Assembly (NCBI GenBank): GCA_963576735.1
Contig: OY755171.1
Span: 2,108,001 to 2,172,000, forward strand
Source of the DNA: Bedellia somnulentella
Taxonomy: Eukaryota; Arthropoda; Insecta; Lepidoptera; Bedelliidae
DNA: 64,000 bases
Direction of reading: 5' to 3'
A program made the position numbers and the translations under genes. This document shows, in pieces, positions 60,295 through 64,000 of this stretch. The stretch's first letter is position 1; the number at the start of each line of letters is the position of its first letter. Under the pieces are notes generated by a model. That model was not told the DNA's origin. It made no database searches and saw only the letters and a program-made list of their open reading frames with translations.

Positions 60295-60372
60295 GTGACA
60301 AAGTCACGTGATGTTCAGAAGTATTAGTTCCTCTGCCAACCCCTTCGGGGATATTCGGCGTGAACATTTATG
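60295..60372 (+). repeat. SINE-B 3' end
   Basis: GGTGACAAAGTCACGTGATG, TTCAGAAGTATTAGTTCCTC, CCAACCCCTTCGGGGATATT, CGGCGTGAAC. Head and body missing. Confidence 0.88.
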
Positions 60373-60633
60373 CTTATTATTATTATTATGCTTATTAATT
60401 TGTATTTGTGTCAACCCAACCGACAAACTCTGTAAGTTGTCAAAAATGAGGATGTTTATTTACAATTTATTGAAGCAATCCTTGTACGGTCATTTGTGAC
60501 CATATATCTAAAATTTTACAGTTATGGCTTTTTGGTCAAAGACCTCAAAACTATGAAACTTCTTCGTTCGCTCCTCTAAAAGAGAGTATATCAGAAAAGC
60601 CAAAGTAACCGGTGTTTTTCTTCTGCATTGCAG

Positions 60634-60743
60634 TTGGCTCTCTCATTGGGTATGCAGTGAGAATGTGGCTGTGCAAATTCAGCATACTTAAATTCATCCT
60701 GTGCTTGTGTAGGAAAATGCTCAGTTGTCCCGTTGGAAAATAG
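60634..60743 (+). CDS. Alternative tail exon 2 (hydrophobic, CLC-type)
   Basis: Strong acceptor GTTTTTCTTCTGCATTGCAG, two carried nucleotides (TT), then phase 1: GSLIGYAVRMWLCKFSILKF, ILCLCRKMLSCPVGK and TAG; 35 codons, four Cys. The first about 25 residues are hydrophobic enough for a membrane segment, opening with Gly-x-x-x-Gly. The first poly(A) signal downstream is AATAAA near 60983. There is no ATG at the exon start. Shares phase, Gly motif and size class with the exons at 61.2 and 61.5 kb. Confidence 0.55.
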
Positions 60744-61198
60744 TACGCCTCGTGTCTTAAAAGTATGTTCTATTTTAACTTATAAAACTTTTGCCGTCTT
60801 ACTTTGTAGTCGAACACAATTGTACAGCCATCGATATAATCTAACATTACACACATTTCCGTTACTAATACTACCTTACCTTACGATTAGACCTTATTAG
60901 ATTGAAGCTTATCAAAGTATCCTTAAAATAACTTCTCAGACGATCCTTCCTATTTATGTGAGTATTTTTTCATCATTTCAAATAAATGAATTGCTATGGG
61001 CAAGGGACAAAGAGAAATTTTGTTTCCAATTGAAGGTCCTGTGCAGAATAATCTTGATTTTTATTTCACATTGACAGCGCGCTTAAATGAAACTGTAGTT
61101 AAAGATTATTTGATTTACGTCCTACAATTAAGATGACCGATCATTAATTGTCTTTACTCAGAATCGTAGATTGTTCTAAAAATCATATTATTCCACAG

Positions 61199-61356
61199 TT
61201 GGGTTTGCAGCCGGTTATGGTTTTTGCAAAATGTCCGACTGCTTGCAAATAGACTGGGAAAAAGTTGTGGAAGACATGTCCGAAACAGTCCAGAATACAA
61301 TATCTAAGTTACAATGCTGTGGGAACCTTGAAGGTTGCAAATCATGTCGCAAATAA
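61199..61356 (+). CDS. Alternative tail exon 3 (acidic helix, CC/CxxC end)
   Basis: Acceptor CATATTATTCCACAG, carried TT, then GFAAGYGFCKMSDCLQIDWE, KVVEDMSETVQNTISKLQCC, GNLEGCKSCRK and TAA (61354): 51 codons, six Cys. The opening GFAAGYGFCKM is nearly the same as GFAVGYGICKM of the next exon, proving common origin by duplication. After it the two diverge, keeping a charged amphipathic stretch and a Cys-rich close. No AATAAA between its stop and the next exon. Confidence 0.6.
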
Positions 61357-61473
61357 CGAACATAAAAATCGAAATTGATCGAAAGTTGCATTTTGCAAAA
61401 TCCAAAACCGAAGCAGTATAACATCTGAGTTCGTTATAAATACTTTAGAATCTTATATATTTATTCTTTCTAG

Positions 61474-61667
61474 TGGGATTTGCCGTTGGTTATGGAATTT
61501 GCAAAATGTACAAAAACATGAACGCCAAGTGCAGTTGCTCACTGTCGAGGAGTAGTTGGAACATCACGGGCAAAATTATGAAAATGTTAAGCGATTGCGC
61601 AGTCGAAGCTACCGACAGGGGATGCCAATGTGCCTATGAAGCTGCCCAGGAATGTAAACACAGATAA
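61474..61667 (+). CDS. Alternative tail exon 4 (last, with poly(A) signals)
   Basis: Strong acceptor TATTTATTCTTTCTAG, carried TG, then GFAVGYGICKMYKNMNAKCS, CSLSRSSWNITGKIMKML, SDCAVEATDRGCQCAYEAAQ, ECKHR and TAA (61665): 63 codons, seven Cys. AATAAA overlaps the stop region at 61668 and another lies at about 61684, so the transcript can end here. Only 117 bp separate this exon from the stop of the previous one. Confidence 0.6.
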
Positions 61668-61863
61668 TAAATCTAATCTGAAGAATAAAAGCGTTTTATT
61701 TCTCATAAGCATTTGACCTTATCTGACATAGCCCAGAACTGATGCAAACCTGAAGTGGCAATGTGCCATTCATTGGTAACGACACTACCAACTATCCACC
61801 AACTATCCTAAGAATTGTTCCTCAGGGATCTTGAGTAATTTTTTGAAAAAGCATGTCCAATTA

Positions 61864-63048
61864 CACTGGTCAACAAAAATTTGTAACAAGAAAGGTGCTT
61901 ACTAATATTGAATTACCTACCTACCCTCATATAAAAACTATATTTACTTTGATTCCATCAGGTCTTGTTTTCGTGTTACAGCCACTATATTATACATACT
62001 TTATACCACTATGTACCACTGGGCGAGGCTTGTAATATAAAAGTATCTTGTGAAACTATTAAATCTATCTATTATTTTATTTTGGAAAAGATTCAACATA
62101 ACGAACACAACTGGAAAGTTTGTGGAGATTTGAAGGTAATTGCCCTAATATTAGGATTACAACTAGAATACACAAAATACTGTTGGTGTGTTTGTGAGCG
62201 GGACAACAGAGACCGAAAAAATCATTATGTTAAGAAAGACGTCTGGCCTAAACGGAAATTCCTTACCCCAGGACAAACAAATATAAAAAAATCCCCCTTT
62301 AGTGCAGCCGAATAATATATTTACACATAAAACTCTCATGTTTTTTTTTGTTAAAGCTATGATTAAGGCTTGTGATGGTTTTTTATACTTAAAAGAAAAA
62401 ATCTCTAAACTGAGCGAAACAAAGATTAAATAAGGTGTATTTATTGGTCTTCAAATCAGGCAATAAATGAAAGATGACATATTTTTAAAAATAACTAAGC
62501 GATTTGGAAAAAACTGCTTGGGAATCTTTTATGAAAGTGACTCAAAATTTTCTCAGAAGCCACCGATCGAATGACTATGAAAGTATTGTTGAGGAACTTT
62601 TGTCTACGTATAAGGTTTTAGGGTGTAATATGCCGTTAAAAATACATATTCTACATTTATATTTAGACTTCTTTCTTGAAAATCTGGGCGCCGTTAGTGA
62701 TGAACACGGTGAAAGATTCCACCAAGATATTTCCACTATAGAAAAAAATATATCAAGGCAAGTGCAAGCACGTATGCTGGCGGATTATTGTTGGATATTA
62801 CAACGAGACGTCCCTGAAGCAAAATATAGAAGAAAATTATCACGATTTTATTATTGCAATATAGAGGAATATCTTCACTTGGTCAATAAATATTGAAATT
62901 ATCTAAAATGTTTAAAAATCGAATTACAAAAAAATATTCGTATTTGGAACATTTTGATTTTATTTCTATTATCCTTATCCTTGTTCGAAACATAACTAGA
63001 CAAAAGTTTTCATGTTACAAACAAAAACTGTTTTTTTGTTGACCAGTG
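61864..63048. mobile_element. TIR-bounded element, 1,185 bp, CACTGGTCAACAAAAA ends
   Basis: The left end CACTGGTCAACAAAAATTTG followed by TAACAAG is inverted at the right (CATGTTACAAA ... TTTTTTTGTTGACCAGTG). TTA flanks both sides (61861-61863 and 63049-63051), a possible 3-bp target duplication. Most of the interior is a decayed coding region (next entry). The superfamily is not known to me. Confidence 0.78.
62030..62896 (+). pseudogene. Decayed gene of a repeated arthropod family (HGERFHQDI type)
   Basis: Two main open pieces: 62030-62315 (KVCGDLKVIALILGLQLEYT, KYCWCVCERDNRDRKNHYVK, KKDVWPKRKFLTPGQTNIKK) and 62504-62896 (WESFMKVTQNFLRSHRSNDY, LGCNMPLKIHILHLYLDFFL, SDEHGERFHQDISTIEKN, MLADYCWIL). 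Between them a frame with stop codons still reads DGFLYLKEKISKLSETKIK. The order matches multi-copy proteins I have met in spider and insect gene sets, of unknown function; that recollection is not checked. Several stop codons show it is inactive here. Cys pairs and HGERFHQ are the most conserved parts. Lies inside the TIR pair, so it probably belongs to the element. Confidence 0.7.
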
Positions 63049-63051
63049 TTA

Positions 63052-64000
63052 TTCAAATTGAACTGGTATTTGGAATTCCCAAAATAATATTTTACTTTTA
63101 AATATCTTCCCTTACTAATCAAATCAGTTATACTTAGACCGAACCGGCCTATACACCTTTATAAACTCTGCTTGAGATATCTATTATTTTTTGTACGTAT
63201 TTAATAGCACTTTTTAAATAATAAGAATTTGTTAAAGTATACATGCTTGAGCCGCTCTACTTTTTTCTAGTGCCCAGTAATAGTACTGAAAGAAGGGAAA
63301 CAATCAATAGCACCATCAATGTTACTAACAAAATATACTCTAGTAACATTGCGCAGAACCATTAGGCACTTTGTACAATACGCGTCAGAGCGGTTTTCGG
63401 GCTATTCCACATATCCCCCCTGAGCTATCCCCCCTGGGGGGGAAGAAAGGATTTTTTTTCCACATAGTGCTACCAGGAGGGCAATTCTCGCAAGTTCGAT
63501 ATCATTACTATCATAGCAATTATATCAAGTGTTCAATGTCATGTGAAAATGAAAAATATCACAAAGTGAAATATATTTCTATTGATAGATTGAAACTGTA
63601 TTCTCGCACACGGTAGTAACTTTTCCTTAGACATTAAAGAACGAAGACCGAAATCCAACCAACCAACCGAACCAAGCGAATGAATTGAACGAAAGGTCAG
63701 TTTAACTGTCATCTTAGATATGAAAAGGTCTTCATATCTGTCAATATTTTACTCGACATTGGCGAAATAATTGTGGCAAACACGATTGAAGCCACCTTTA
63801 AAAATTGAATATTGAATTTGTCAATATTTACATATGTTTTGGTTTGTTTAAATTTTCCTTTACAGATCCACATACAGATCCACAATCATAACTTGGCCGG
63901 CGGCGACTCTGGTACTACTGTCGCCATTTTGAAATTTCGGCCTGTCATTGTCAGTTAGTTCTTAACTAAATAAAAATTATAGGGTGACCTATGTATATAA
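63052..64000. other. Unassigned right end
   Basis: A C/G-homopolymer patch (ATCCCCCCTGAGCTATCCCCCCTGGGGGGG) lies near 63413-63442, and a GATATGAA-AAGGTC-TTCATATC hairpin near 63718-63739. The 81-codon frame at 63371-63616 shows no motif. AATAAA near 63970. Confidence 0.35.

Noticed and set aside
63371..63616. 81-codon gene near the right end
   Set aside because: Frame runs through homopolymer C/G tracts, shows no motif, and has no visible relation to neighbours.

Overview
This is eukaryotic, AT-rich, intron-bearing DNA that looks like a repeat-dense stretch of an insect genome, most probably a moth or butterfly. That placement is an inference. It rests on a tRNA-headed SINE, (TATG)n-tailed repeats, Helitrons ending in CTAG, a mariner element and a repeat module I recognise from Lepidoptera. 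No bacterial, organellar or CRISPR feature is present. Most open frames in the window lie inside repeats; only three loci look like host genes.

Host genes. (1) At 2,240-2,708 on the minus strand are the first two coding exons of a small secreted protein, with a TATA box just upstream; the rest lies beyond the left edge or was not found. (2) At 45,064-51,260 on the plus strand is a complete Arl1 GTPase gene: four coding exons give 180 codons, followed by an intron 7 nt after the stop codon and a 3' UTR exon. Introns 2 and 3 are full of SINEs. (3) At 55,173-61,667 on the plus strand is the most unusual locus: a candidate Cys-rich first exon (13 codons, ending in phase 1), then at least four downstream exons. 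Each opens in the same phase, encodes a short Gly-rich hydrophobic start and then a different, often Cys-rich tail with its own stop codon. The last two exons are only 117 bp apart, which leaves no obvious room for separate genes, so they look like alternative 3' exons of one gene. I do not recognise the family.

Repeat layer. Three families dominate, and all three end in the same kind of 3' hairpin (GCC/GGC outer pairs, CCCC/GGG inner pairs, then GTGA and a short tandem tail). They are a non-LTR retrotransposon (here LINE-C), a roughly 245-bp SINE-like repeat (here repeat A, about 40 copies or fragments), and a roughly 370-bp tRNA-headed SINE (here SINE-B, about 20 copies). This suggests that the LINE-C reverse transcriptase mobilises all three. 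A fourth family (SINE-D) carries a 73-nt tRNA-like head and occurs as divergent inverted pairs in progressive stages of central deletion (12.8, 7.45 and 35.07 kb).

DNA transposons and nested insertions. These include a mariner with an uninterrupted D,D34D transposase just 3' of Arl1 (51.37-52.66 kb); a non-autonomous hAT with an 8-bp TSD holding a SINE and a MITE (21.63-23.34 kb); a Harbinger-like MITE with a TAA TSD and a minisatellite-bearing foldback element, both inside one repeat A copy (18.9-20.35 kb); a foldback with 172-bp arms inside a LINE-C copy (36.9-39.3 kb); two Helitrons (27.5 and 58.7 kb); and a TIR-bounded relic of a gene family of unknown class (61.86-63.05 kb). The stretches between 12-18 kb, 25.8-27.5 kb, 29.7-31.3 kb, 39.3-41.3 kb and 52.7-55.1 kb hold little I can name.
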